From contig DAOUOU010000037.1 in assembly GCA_030626465.1 (NCBI GenBank), positions 1-17,635 on the forward strand: a stretch of 17,635 bases of DNA, read 5' to 3'. Shown here one piece after another: positions 1 through 8,500 of the stretch. The DNA is from Bacteroidales bacterium (GTDB lineage Bacteria > Bacteroidota > Bacteroidia > Bacteroidales > UBA10428). Under the pieces are notes generated by a model, which was given only the letters and a program-made list of their open reading frames with translations, did not search any database and had not been told where the DNA came from. The translations under genes were made by a program, and so were the position numbers. Every line of letters begins with the position of its first letter. Position 1 is the stretch's first letter.

Positions 1-760
1 GAACACATTCTTTATCAACTGTTGGTCGGCAGCCAATGTTCATCATTCCATGAAAATTTTTGTCTTCAATTGTGACAAAAACAGCATACACTCCGTTGCA
101 AGGAATAATTTTATGAACATCAGAAATCGAAATATTTGCAGTAGGGAAGCCAATATCTCTTCCCTTTTTATTGCCTCCAATTACTTTTCCCGATAAAAAA
201 AAAGGATACCCCAGGTTATCGCCTGCTTCGACTATATTTCCTTCAAGAATATATTTTCTGATCCTTGAGGAGCTTACTCTTTCATTGTTAAATAAATAAG
301 GATCCAATCCTGTTAATCCAAATTTATATTGCTCAGCCAATAATTTCAACTTACTAAAGTTACCTTCGCGATCCTTTCCAAGTTGATGGTTGTATCCTAC
401 TACCAAATGTTCGATTCCCAGTTGATCAACCAGAATATTCTTTATAAAATCCTCAAATCCCGTTGATGCAAATGTTTTATTAAAAGGCAATATGATCAGA
501 TTGTCTACTTCGAGATCTTCCAGAAGTACTATTTTTTCATCCAGCGTATTCAGTAACTTTACCTGTTCCTCTCCCGAATACAGCACAATACGAGGGTGTG
601 GCCATAAAGTTACTATAACCGATTCTCCGGCAATATCATTAGCAATAACTTTTAGTCGATCGATCACAGCACGGTGTGCCCTGTGTACTCCGTCGAAAAT
701 TCCTATTGTTGCCACAGGACGAGTCAACTTAATAGACGATATATCGTTGATTACTTTCAC
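1..760 (-). CDS. ribF: Bifunctional riboflavin kinase/FAD synthetase (RibF), 3' end outside window
   Basis: RibF phosphorylates riboflavin to FMN and adenylylates FMN to FAD in the cytosol. The visible 253 codons read without a stop off the left edge. The N-terminal nucleotidyltransferase domain (about residues 15-165) shows ATIGIFDGVH at 17-26, VVGYNHQLGK at 120-129 and VSSSRIR at 162-168. The riboflavin kinase domain follows, with GKVIGGNKKGRDIGFPTAN at 191-209, GVYAVFV at 223-229 and MMNIGCRPT at 239-247. I chose the GTG at 758-760 because it places KVINDISSIK before the first beta strand as in relatives; an in-frame TTG at 773-775 is an alternative. Two oddities: the usual HxGH adenylyl-transfer motif reads HRAH (26-29), and the usual GYDxxFG reads GYNHQLG. 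About 50-60 residues are probably missing past the edge. It is divergent from glgB. The family is secure; the start is less so. Confidence 0.95.
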   Translation of the reverse strand, partial: MKVINDISSIKLTRPVATIGIFDGVHRAHRAVIDRLKVIANDIAGESVIVTLWPHPRIVLYSGEEQVKLLNTLDEKIVLLEDLEVDNLIILPFNKTFASTGFEDFIKNILVDQLGIEHLVVGYNHQLGKDREGNFSKLKLLAEQYKFGLTGLDPYLFNNERVSSSRIRKYILEGNIVEAGDNLGYPFFLSGKVIGGNKKGRDIGFPTANISISDVHKIIPCNGVYAVFVTIEDKNFHGMMNIGCRPTVDKECV

Positions 761-1007
761 AAGCGCAATTGCCAAAAGGAATGCAAAATTATAAATTTTA
801 GTACGAATACCTAATGATTGAAATTATGAATCTGTTCAAAGAAAAGACTTTTATCTAATCTTCGAGGTAAGAAGGCAGTACCTTAAATCAACTCCTTTAA
901 TTGCACTTTATATTGTATTGCAAATTAAACTTTACCCGCTGGTTAAACGTTAATTTATTCTTTAAATCGCTATCTTTAAGTAGACTCTTTTTGAAATGCG
1001 TATATAA

Positions 1008-3026
1008 ATGAATTCACCCGTTATCGTACAGGAAGATCCATGGCTGGAACCTTACACGGAAATCATCCACCTTCGTTATAAAGCCGCACTAGATAAAAAA
1101 GAACAGCTTATCAGCAGTGCAGGGAGCTTAATTGATTTTGCATCGGGTCATTTGTATTATGGATTGCATAAAACTGAAGAAGGGTGGACATTCCGGGAGT
1201 GGGCACCTAATGCTGTAAAAATTTTTCTAATTGGTGAATTCAACAACTGGGAAGAAAAAGAAGAATATCAATTGAATAAACTTACAGAGGGCAACTGGGA
1301 GCTGAATCTTCCTGATGAAGTCCTGAACCACGGACAAGGTTTCAAGCTTTCGGTGTATTGGAACGGTGGTCATGGGCATCGTATTCCCTCCTACGCTCAC
1401 AGATGCTTACAAGATAAAACAACCAAGGTTTTTGATGCCCAGGTATGGGCACTGGAGCCTTACCAATGGAAATCCTCTCCGCTTAAAACAAAACCAAAAC
1501 AACCGCTGATTTACGAAGCTCATATAGGAATGGCTACAGAAGATCAGAAAGTTGGAACTTACAAAGAATTTACGGAACTGGTCATTCCCCGAATTGTAAA
1601 AGCCGGCTACAATACCATTCAGTTAATGGCAATCCAGGAGCATCCTTATTATGGATCCTTCGGCTACCATGTATCAAATTTTTTTGCTGCTTCTTCACGG
1701 TTTGGAACACCTGAAGATTTGAAAGACTTGATCGATACGGCCCATAGTTACGGTATTGCTGTAATAATGGACCTGGTGCACTCTCATGCAGTGAAGAATG
1801 AAACTGAAGGATTGGGACGATTCGATGGAGATCCTAACCTGTATTTTCATAGTGGTTCACGGCGTGAGCATGTCGCATGGGATTCTCTCTGTTTCGATTA
1901 CGGCAATATCCATGTATTGCATTTTTTGCTATCGAACTGCAGGTTCTGGATTGAAGAGTATCAGTTCGATGGTTTTCGTTTCGATGGTATTACCAGTATG
2001 CTTTATTATGATCATGGATTAGAACGAAGTTTTACAAGCTACGACTATTATTTTGACGGAGGTCAAGACGGCGATGCTATTATTTACCTCACACTCGCTA
2101 ATGAGTTGATACATCAGGTAAATCCCAATGCAATAACTGTTGCTGAGGAAATGAGCGGATTTCCTGGTTTGGCCGAAGCTTTTGAAAAAGGAGGTATGGG
2201 TTTTGACTTCCGACTGGCTATGGGAATACCCGATTACTGGATAAAAGTTATAAAAGAACGTGCTGATGAAAACTGGAACGTTAGTGAACTTTACAGTGAG
2301 CTTAATAGCAGGAGAGCCTTTGAAAATACAATTGTTTATGCCGAATCGCATGATCAGGCCCTGGTTGGTGATAAAACCATTATTTTCCGGTTGCTTGATA
2401 AGGAGATGTACTGGTACATGAACAAAGAATCGGAAAACCTCATCATTGAGCGTGGTATGGCTTTGCATAAAATGATAAGGCTGATAACTTTTGCTACATC
2501 TGGCGGGGGATACCTTAATTTTATGGGCAATGAGTTCGGACATCCCGAATGGATTGATTTTCCCCGTGAAGGGAATGGCTGGTCATACAAATACGCACGA
2601 AGGCAATGGAGCCTTTCCGACAATAAAGAATTACGGTATCATTTTCTGGGTGATTTTGATCGCAGTATGTTGCAGCTGAACCTTGAGAATGATTTCCTCG
2701 ACCAGCCCTGGTGTAATCTTTTACTTGAAAATGCTGGCGATCAAATTCTTGCTTTTGAAAGAGGTGATCTTCTTTTTGTTTTCAACTTTAACCCAAATCG
2801 CTCCTATACCGATTATGGTATTCAGGTGACTCAGGGTAAGTTTAAAATAGTGCTGGACACAGACGATAAGATATTCGGTGGATTTGGGAATGTTGACCAT
2901 TCGATCACTTATTTTCCTCAACGTCTGGGAGGTTTATCAGGCTCCAACTGGCTGAAAATATATCTCCCTTCTCGTACAGCCTTGGTCTTCAAGCGTATAC
3001 CTCCTCCATCAATCTACAATGTTTAA
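1008..3026 (+). CDS. glgB: 1,4-alpha-glucan (glycogen) branching enzyme, eukaryote-like GH13
   Basis: This enzyme cuts alpha-1,4 glucan chains and re-attaches them as alpha-1,6 branches in glycogen. The 672 residues hold an N-terminal CBM48 module (about 48-148, with FREWAPNA at 62-69 and GEFNNW at 76-81), a GH13 TIM barrel (about 165-560) and an all-beta C-terminal domain (about 575-665). Catalytic residues are readable: nucleophile D326 in DGFRFDGITSM, acid/base E380 in TVAEEMSG and transition-state stabiliser D449 in AESHDQALVGDK. MGNEFGHPEW (506-515) is also typical. The wording DGFRFDGITSMLYYDHG and AESHDQALVGDK is that of the animal/plant-like branching enzymes (GH13 subfamily 8) rather than the shorter bacterial GlgB of E. 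coli type. The length fits that subfamily. The ATG at 1008 follows an AT-rich leader with no clear Shine-Dalgarno. No other glycogen gene is adjacent. Confidence 0.96.
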   Translation: MNSPVIVQEDPWLEPYTEIIHLRYKAALDKKEQLISSAGSLIDFASGHLYYGLHKTEEGWTFREWAPNAVKIFLIGEFNNWEEKEEYQLNKLTEGNWELNLPDEVLNHGQGFKLSVYWNGGHGHRIPSYAHRCLQDKTTKVFDAQVWALEPYQWKSSPLKTKPKQPLIYEAHIGMATEDQKVGTYKEFTELVIPRIVKAGYNTIQLMAIQEHPYYGSFGYHVSNFFAASSRFGTPEDLKDLIDTAHSYGIAVIMDLVHSHAVKNETEGLGRFDGDPNLYFHSGSRREHVAWDSLCFDYGNIHVLHFLLSNCRFWIEEYQFDGFRFDGITSMLYYDHGLERSFTSYDYYFDGGQDGDAIIYLTLANELIHQVNPNAITVAEEMSGFPGLAEAFEKGGMGFDFRLAMGIPDYWIKVIKERADENWNVSELYSELNSRRAFENTIVYAESHDQALVGDKTIIFRLLDKEMYWYMNKESENLIIERGMALHKMIRLITFATSGGGYLNFMGNEFGHPEWIDFPREGNGWSYKYARRQWSLSDNKELRYHFLGDFDRSMLQLNLENDFLDQPWCNLLLENAGDQILAFERGDLLFVFNFNPNRSYTDYGIQVTQGKFKIVLDTDDKIFGGFGNVDHSITYFPQRLGGLSGSNWLKIYLPSRTALVFKRIPPPSIYNV

Positions 3027-3049
3027 TGAATTATTTCTTGAGATTATTT

Positions 3050-3077
3050 TTTGGATTCAATTTTTTAGCTAATTTTG
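3050..3077 (+). promoter_or_regulatory. Putative rpsT promoter, Bacteroidota type
   Basis: TAATTTTG at 3070-3077 is an exact match to the Bacteroidota -7 consensus TAnnTTTG. A TTTG at 3050-3053 could serve as the -33 element. The 16-base spacer is a little shorter than the usual 17-21. It lies about 42 bases before the rpsT ATG and would let rpsT be transcribed independently of glgB. Pattern match only. Confidence 0.45.
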
Positions 3078-3119
3078 TCGCCTCATTTAAAACAAAGATT
3101 ATTACAATAACCCGGAATA

Positions 3120-3371
3120 ATGGCAAATCATCAATCGGCAATAAAAAGAAACAGGCAGTCAGAGAAGAAAAAAGTACATAATAAATATTTTGCCAAGAGT
3201 ACAAGAAACGCAATCAAGCAATTGCGAAATGTCTCCAAAAAGGCTGAAGCTGAAAAACTTTATCCAAAAGTGACTTCTATGATTGATAAACTTGTAAAAA
3301 GAAACATTGTTCACAAGAATAAAGCAGCTAATTTAAAATCAAAATTGGAGAAGCACATAAACGGTCTGTAA
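3120..3371 (+). CDS. rpsT: 30S ribosomal protein S20
   Basis: S20 binds 16S rRNA in the body of the small ribosomal subunit. The 83-residue Lys/Arg-rich protein begins MANHQSAIKRNRQSEKKK, the conserved S20 N-terminus. It continues with STRNAIKQLR (about 27-36) and ends with the helical KNKAANLKSKLEKHI segment (about 66-80). Its length is normal for the family. It stands alone: glgB ends 93 bases upstream, a consensus -7 box lies just before it and a strong hairpin terminator follows. There is no clear Shine-Dalgarno before the ATG, which is ordinary in Bacteroidota. Confidence 0.97.
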   Translation: MANHQSAIKRNRQSEKKKVHNKYFAKSTRNAIKQLRNVSKKAEAEKLYPKVTSMIDKLVKRNIVHKNKAANLKSKLEKHINGL

Positions 3372-3403
3372 TCTTTAAACTTTTCTTACTATATACTTAC
3401 GAA

Positions 3404-3427
3404 CCCCGGTAAATCCGGGGATTTTTT
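3404..3427 (+). terminator. Rho-independent terminator after rpsT
   Basis: A 6-bp GC stem (CCCCGG 3404-3409 / CCGGGG 3415-3420) with a TAAAT loop is followed by a run of six T (3422-3427). It works for the plus strand. On the minus strand the hairpin is followed by TTCG, so it is unlikely to stop the convergent gene, whose stop codon lies inside this T run (3426-3428). Confidence 0.85.
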
Positions 3428-6026
3428 ATCTGCCTCCGGCTACTACAAAACTTTTCTTAACAGTGTATCTGCTATCATTAGTACTATAAGCATCGAAAAA
3501 AAGAACGTAATATCCTGTCGGGAGAATATTTCCTCGCGCATCTTTTCCATTGAAGTTGTAATATCCTTCTGTACCCAGTATATCTCCATTGGCTAGGGTA
3601 TATCTTTTCCTTCCATTTGCATCGAAAACCATTATACGAGTCAAATATCCGGGATTATCCATTCTGTAATATATTATTAATTCATCGTCGGTACCATCGC
3701 CATTCGGTGTGATGGTTTCAGGGCTTATTGTCAGCTCCCGGCCAGACCTTTGTAATTCAGATTGAGAATTTGAAGCTGCAGGAGTCTGATACCCGGTATT
3801 GGAAGAGGCAGAATGCCAGTTGCCAGGATTCAGCCCTGATCTGTCAGCAGAAATTCTCTCCAAGGCTACTCCTTTTGTGTCTGTTAAAAAATCATGATGG
3901 TATTTGGGAGAATAAGATGCTGCATCACAAATTTTACCATCTTCATTAAAAAGGTAAATCACAGAACCGGAATTAGGAAGATATGGCATTCCCTGCATAT
4001 GTATAATTCTATCAGCAGCAGAAAACACTTCGGAATTGTCAATACCAGAATAATCATTTGCAATAATAGCATAACTGTCTGATGGAATAGGAAAATACTC
4101 ATTTGTAACTTGTAATTTGTCACTGGTCAGTTCTCCGACAATAATGCAGTAATTACCTACATCGATTGTTTTATCAGAATGATTGTATAATTCAAGATAT
4201 TCAATAAACCCGTGCCCGGGATCAAACATGATCTCGTTGATTGCAATATCTCCACTATCAGCTTTTGCGGGTAAAGAAAATTGATGGTTTTCTGAATTCT
4301 TAATAACAAAACCTGAACAATCGCATACATCAGCTGTGATTAGAATTTCATATTGTTGCATTTTTTTAAAAGGAGTATTGAAAAAAAGTTCCATCCGGTC
4401 CAAAATTGGCCATGCAGGCCTTATGGAATCCGGTTTTCCTATCCTCTGATCAACCATATAATATTTAGTAGATATACTTCTTAAACTGTCCAGAGGTTCT
4501 GAGAAATAAAGCATTACAGATCCTGATTTAGTAATAGCTGCACGCCATAACTCCGGTGGCGAATAATCAGATTCGGGTTGAAAAACTGAATTTTCTTTAC
4601 CAGGTGTGCCTCCCCGATAAGCAATGGATTCCATCCAGTTGCCAGTATTTGAACAGGGATCAAAAGGATCTAACATTTCCAGTGACCACCCTCCCTTCCT
4701 TTTACCTGGAGTTCTAAACCAGGCATCTGAATATTGTATTGCATGAATCAACCTTCCGGAGCAATCCAGAAGTTTCACTTCTGCTCCTGAGTTATTCAAT
4801 ACAGGGAAATTATTACAGGTAATGGTATGAAAAATCGTATCAAAAGAATGCCCTGATCCTTTATCGCATAATATGGCATATCCACCTGCAGGTATTATGG
4901 CATTCGATAATACTATAACTTTATCATTCGCTGCAATGAGCCATCCTTTAACTGAAATATCTTCAGCTGAAGTGTTCAGTATTTCTACAAATTCTGTTTC
5001 AGGCATTAAAACAGGCGGTGAAGGATCAGCAAGAATTTCATTGATTACGATATCGTATGCTTCCGGATAATAGAATTGTTGAGTTGACTCCGTGGAAGAC
5101 AATCGATTTCCATACATATCTTCTACTTCCGGCAGGTGTATATTATAACGACTGCCAGGAAGGAGTATACCAGGTAATTCAAGCAGAAATATACTCCCGG
5201 CCGTTAAATCAGGTATGGAACAACCTACTCCTTCAACACAGAATTCCTGATCGTCTCTTAATCTCACAACTTCAGTAAATTTAAGTTCGATAGCTTTCGA
5301 GTGAATAACATGGATGGATTCAATCCCGGGAGTTGAATGTTCGTTTGATAACTCTCCTGTGGCTGTGAAATCATCGAATGTTAGTCCACCATCATAAGTA
5401 GAAGTGTATTTGTAATAAAGTGTAAATACATTTATATTTTCCTTATGTTCTATTTCTTGCTGACCGATTGAATGATATATTCCTCCTGAAGTGTCTATTT
5501 TGATAGCAAATACTCCTGATTTAGATAAACTAAGTTTGAAACCAACAACCTCACCCCTCTTGATATTATCCTCCCAGTTAAAACCTGTATTCAATATGCA
5601 ATTCGTTATCCCATTAGATATTTCCCATAATTGCAATTCATCACTGTTTCCATTATAATTTACACCGAAAACCAGAGCATATTCGATAGTATTGTCAGGA
5701 AGAGAATTATCAGATAAAAAAATGGCCCAGTGATTAGCAGACGAGGGATTGAAATCATAGCGAATTGAAAACTGCCAGCTTGTATTTCCCTCTTTCAATT
5801 GCAGCGGTTCATGAAACAGAGCAATCCAGTCAGTTGAAGCCTCATCATTATTGAAATGATGCTTTAGTGAATATTGTCCCTCCACCGGATTGTCAGCAGA
5901 AATGGCCCAGTGATCTGAACTGCTTTGATACCAGTCCGTTAAGTCTCCATTTTCAAAATCTGCAGAAATAATTTGACCTAACGAAACAACCGGTATGATA
6001 AAAAAAAGCAATACCAGTGCTCTCAT
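3426..6026 (-). CDS. Large secreted lamin-tail-domain protein with gliding/T9SS-type C-terminus
   Basis: This is an 866-residue surface or secreted protein of unknown specific role. An N-terminal signal peptide is clear (MRALVLLFFIIPVVSLG, likely cleaved near 17-22). A beta-rich N-terminal domain follows (about 22-225, DFENGDLTDWYQ). Next is an Ig-like stretch (about 232-318, ending YNIHLPEVEDMYGNRLSS) resembling bacterial SbsA/Big_5 repeats. Two lamin-tail (LTD) domains begin IVINEILADPSPP (326-338) and IAINEIMFDPGHG (593-605), with a second SbsA-like stretch (about 488-585) between them. The last about 95 residues start TITPNGDGTDDELIIYY (771-787) and contain VFDANGRKRY and LPTGYYVLFFDAY, the layout of CHU_C/FlgD-like C-terminal modules used as type IX secretion sorting signals. 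It stands alone between convergent rpsT and divergent asd. The domain assignment is from motifs; ligand and function are unknown. Confidence 0.85.
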   Translation of the reverse strand: MRALVLLFFIIPVVSLGQIISADFENGDLTDWYQSSSDHWAISADNPVEGQYSLKHHFNNDEASTDWIALFHEPLQLKEGNTSWQFSIRYDFNPSSANHWAIFLSDNSLPDNTIEYALVFGVNYNGNSDELQLWEISNGITNCILNTGFNWEDNIKRGEVVGFKLSLSKSGVFAIKIDTSGGIYHSIGQQEIEHKENINVFTLYYKYTSTYDGGLTFDDFTATGELSNEHSTPGIESIHVIHSKAIELKFTEVVRLRDDQEFCVEGVGCSIPDLTAGSIFLLELPGILLPGSRYNIHLPEVEDMYGNRLSSTESTQQFYYPEAYDIVINEILADPSPPVLMPETEFVEILNTSAEDISVKGWLIAANDKVIVLSNAIIPAGGYAILCDKGSGHSFDTIFHTITCNNFPVLNNSGAEVKLLDCSGRLIHAIQYSDAWFRTPGKRKGGWSLEMLDPFDPCSNTGNWMESIAYRGGTPGKENSVFQPESDYSPPELWRAAITKSGSVMLYFSEPLDSLRSISTKYYMVDQRIGKPDSIRPAWPILDRMELFFNTPFKKMQQYEILITADVCDCSGFVIKNSENHQFSLPAKADSGDIAINEIMFDPGHGFIEYLELYNHSDKTIDVGNYCIIVGELTSDKLQVTNEYFPIPSDSYAIIANDYSGIDNSEVFSAADRIIHMQGMPYLPNSGSVIYLFNEDGKICDAASYSPKYHHDFLTDTKGVALERISADRSGLNPGNWHSASSNTGYQTPAASNSQSELQRSGRELTISPETITPNGDGTDDELIIYYRMDNPGYLTRIMVFDANGRKRYTLANGDILGTEGYYNFNGKDARGNILPTGYYVLFFDAYSTNDSRYTVKKSFVVAGGR

Positions 6027-6092
6027 TAAAAAAATATTACGAATTTTGTATCCTTAAACAAAGCTCAAAATACATATTATCACATACAAATC

Positions 6093-6111
6093 AAATCCCT
6101 TAAAGGGATTT
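6093..6111. repeat. Perfect palindrome in the asd leader
   Basis: AAATCCCTT (6093-6101) and AAGGGATTT (6103-6111) form a 9-bp inverted repeat around a single A, ending 40 bases before the asd start codon. It is followed by TTGTAATATTG. It could be an operator, a leader hairpin or a weak attenuator; the sequence does not decide. It lies in the gap between two divergent genes, so it could affect either. Confidence 0.5.
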
Positions 6112-6151
6112 TGTAATATTGTTAAGTTTAACCATCAAAAAATTAAGTGAA

Positions 6152-7159
6152 ATGAAAGTTGCAATTATAGGCGTAAGTGGCGCCGTAGGCCAGGAATTTC
6201 TCAGAGTCCTGGATGAAAGAAATTTTCCAATGGATGAATTGGTACTGTTTGGTTCAAAACGTAGTGCAGGAAAAGAATATACATTCAAAGGCAAGAAATT
6301 GGTGGTTAAGGAATTGAAACATGGTGATGATTTTAAGGATATCGATATTGCACTTGCTTCAGCAGGAGCAGGAACATCGAAGGAATATGCTGAAACCATA
6401 ACCAAGTATGGTGCAATAATGATCGATAATTCAAGTGCATTTCGTATGGATGATGATGTACCTCTTGTAGTTCCTGAAGTTAATGCAGAAGATGCGAAAG
6501 AAAGGCCCAGAAACATTATCGCCAATCCGAATTGTACTACTATACAAATGGTTGTTTGTTTACAACCCATTGAAGAGTTATCCCATATTAAGCGTGTGCA
6601 TGTAGCTTCGTATCAGTCGGCAAGTGGTGCAGGTGCACAAGCTATGGCAGAACTTGAAGAACAGTCGAAACAAATAGTTGCCGGCCAGGAGGTAAAGGTT
6701 GAAAAATTTCAATACCAGCTTGCCATGAATGTTATCCCACAAGTCGATAAGTTTATGGACAACGGTTATACAAAAGAAGAAATGAAAATGTATGACGAAA
6801 CAAAAAAAATTATGCATACCGATGCGGATGTCAGTGCTACTTGTGTTCGTGTACCTGTTCTTAGAAACCATTCTGAAGCATTGTGGGTGGAAACTGAAAA
6901 TGAGCTATCCGTTGATGAAGTGAGGAAGGCTATTTCGAAAGCAGAAGGAGTCACCCTAATCGATGATCCGGCAAACTTAAAATATCCAATGCCTCTTTAT
7001 TCTGCCGGTGAGGATGATGTTTTCGTAGGAAGAATTCGTAAAGATCTGACCAATCCAAAGGGTATTACCTTCTGGTGTGTGGGTGATCAGATTAAAAAAG
7101 GTGCGGCACTGAATGCAGTGCAGATTGCCGAATATCTTGTAAAAAAAGATTTATTATAA
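6152..7159 (+). CDS. asd: Aspartate-semialdehyde dehydrogenase
   Basis: Asd reduces aspartyl phosphate to aspartate semialdehyde with NADPH, the branch step to lysine/diaminopimelate, threonine and methionine. With the ATG at 6152 the protein has 335 residues and opens MKVAIIGVSGAVGQEF, placing the NADP-binding GxxGxxG at residues 7-13. The open frame continues 11 codons upstream to a TTG (6119), but those residues do not resemble the family, so I reject the longer start. The catalytic cysteine is C128 in NPNCTTIQMV. SYQSASGAGAQAM (153-165) and the catalytic His H240 in RNHSEALWVE are in place. Both spacing and wording resemble the shorter Asd form of Gram-positives and Bacteroidota. A 9-bp palindrome sits in its leader, and a terminator shared with convergent hflX follows. 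Confidence 0.96.
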   Translation: MKVAIIGVSGAVGQEFLRVLDERNFPMDELVLFGSKRSAGKEYTFKGKKLVVKELKHGDDFKDIDIALASAGAGTSKEYAETITKYGAIMIDNSSAFRMDDDVPLVVPEVNAEDAKERPRNIIANPNCTTIQMVVCLQPIEELSHIKRVHVASYQSASGAGAQAMAELEEQSKQIVAGQEVKVEKFQYQLAMNVIPQVDKFMDNGYTKEEMKMYDETKKIMHTDADVSATCVRVPVLRNHSEALWVETENELSVDEVRKAISKAEGVTLIDDPANLKYPMPLYSAGEDDVFVGRIRKDLTNPKGITFWCVGDQIKKGAALNAVQIAEYLVKKDLL

Positions 7160-7162
7160 ATA

Positions 7163-7187
7163 AAACCCGGTTATTCCGGGTTTTTTT
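7163..7187. terminator. Bidirectional terminator between asd and hflX
   Basis: An 8-bp stem, AAACCCGG (7163-7170) and CCGGGTTT (7176-7183), surrounds a TTATT loop. It is followed by T to 7187 on the plus strand, 4 bases after the asd stop codon. Read on the minus strand the same stem is followed by TTTATTTAT, so it can also end hflX transcription. Confidence 0.85.
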
Positions 7188-7230
7188 ATCAGATACCTTT
7201 TATCAGAATTGCAGTACTGTTATTGAATCC

Positions 7231-8421
7231 CTAATAAAGAAAATTATCGTATGGATATCGTGTGATATGGATTTCCTTCACTTTATCATACAATAAGTTT
7301 TTGAATTCCTCTATATTCTCTTTTTTCTCTGCTGAAATAAAAATACAGTTGGAATTGGCCTTTGCCATCCAGCTGTTCTTTAACTCTTCCAGCGTATAAT
7401 TTTCTTTTGATTGGGGTGTAAGGTCATCATCATCTTTAGGAGAGTATTTGTATGCATCAATTTTATTAAAAACAACATAGGTTGTTTTGTAGGAAACTCC
7501 CATCTCAAATAAGATCTGATTAACGACTTTAATCTGCTCATCGAAATTGGGATGAGATATATCGACAACATGAAGCAGAATATCAGACTCTCTCAGCTCA
7601 TCGAGTGTTGATTTAAATGATTCTACAAGGCTATGAGGAAGTTTACGAATAAATCCGACAGTATCAGAAAGGAGGAATGGAAGATTCCCTATAACAACCT
7701 TCCTTACTGTGGTGTCAAGTGTTGCAAAAAGTTTGTTCTCGGCAAATACATCTGATTTACTAAGTAAATTCATTATGGTTGATTTTCCTACATTAGTATA
7801 CCCGACCAGTGCAACACGTATTAATTTTCCCCGATTCTTACGCTGGGTTGCCATTTGCCTGTCTATTTTCTCCAGTTCTCCCTTTAACCTTGCTATCTTA
7901 TCGCGTATTATACGGCGGTCTGTTTCAATTTCAGTTTCTCCTGGGCCACGTAGCCCAATTCCTCCCTTCTGTCTCTCAAGGTGAGTCCACAAACGGGTTA
8001 AACGTGGTAACAGATATTGATACTGGGCAAGTTCAACCTGTGTTTTAGCATGCGCTGTTTTTGCCCTGCCTGCAAAAATATCAAGAATCAGATTGGTACG
8101 ATCAAGTATCCTGCATTCCAGTTCACGCTCAATATTTCTTAACTGACTTGGTGAAAGTTCGTCATCAAAAATCACAAGATCAATATTGTGTATTTTTATA
8201 AATTGCTCAATTTCAGTTAATTTACCTTTTCCGATATAGGTACGTGAATTTTGAATATCTACTTTTTGTGTAAATCTTTCAACCGGAATGGCTCCGGCAG
8301 TATCAACCAGAAATTCTAATTCATCCAGAAACTCACTTACCTCTTCTTCGGTCTGTTCTTTACTAATTACACCCACCAAGATTGCTCTTTCCTTAAATTT
8401 CTCTGTAGTTGTTCCGTTCAT
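7231..8421 (-). CDS. hflX: Ribosome-associated GTPase HflX
   Basis: HflX is a GTPase that splits stalled or hibernating 70S ribosomes, notably after stress. The 396 residues have the HflX N-terminal domain (about 10-195) with the glycine-rich signature GGIGLRGPGETEIETDRR at 153-170, followed by a helical linker (about 171-198). The G domain comes next: G1 GYTNVGKST (207-215), G2 around TLDTT (234-238), G3 DTVGF (253-257), G4 NKID (319-322) and G5 near FISAEKK (361-367). The acidic insert PKDDDDLTPQSKE (328-340) lies between G4 and G5. Length is normal. The ATG at 8421 has a plausible promoter just upstream. In many bacteria hflX follows hfq; here it does not. It converges with asd and shares its terminator. 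Confidence 0.96.
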   Translation of the reverse strand: MNGTTTEKFKERAILVGVISKEQTEEEVSEFLDELEFLVDTAGAIPVERFTQKVDIQNSRTYIGKGKLTEIEQFIKIHNIDLVIFDDELSPSQLRNIERELECRILDRTNLILDIFAGRAKTAHAKTQVELAQYQYLLPRLTRLWTHLERQKGGIGLRGPGETEIETDRRIIRDKIARLKGELEKIDRQMATQRKNRGKLIRVALVGYTNVGKSTIMNLLSKSDVFAENKLFATLDTTVRKVVIGNLPFLLSDTVGFIRKLPHSLVESFKSTLDELRESDILLHVVDISHPNFDEQIKVVNQILFEMGVSYKTTYVVFNKIDAYKYSPKDDDDLTPQSKENYTLEELKNSWMAKANSNCIFISAEKKENIEEFKNLLYDKVKEIHITRYPYDNFLY

Positions 8422-8436
8422 TCAATAATATACCTT

Positions 8437-8464
8437 CAAATATGTAAAATTAACATTTCTGCAA
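8437..8464 (-). promoter_or_regulatory. Putative hflX promoter
   Basis: Read on the minus strand, TTG (8464-8462), a 17-base spacer and CATATTTG (8444-8437) resemble the Bacteroidota TTG / TAnnTTTG promoter with one mismatch in the -7 box. It lies about 16 bases before the hflX ATG, so the leader would be short. Pattern match only. Confidence 0.35.
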
Positions 8465-8500
8465 GAGGATAGGATATGCTATTAAAGACTTGCAGATATA

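Noticed and set aside
761..1007. FMN riboswitch upstream of ribF
   Set aside because: The 247-base gap shows none of the conserved RFN element segments that I could recognise.
2019..2543. A 174-codon minus-strand frame inside glgB
   Set aside because: It lies fully opposite conserved GH13 catalytic motifs and shows no family resemblance; it is a shadow frame.
6119..6151. Upstream extension of asd to a TTG start
   Set aside because: The extra 11 residues do not resemble the family, and the canonical MKVAIIG start is an ATG at 6152.
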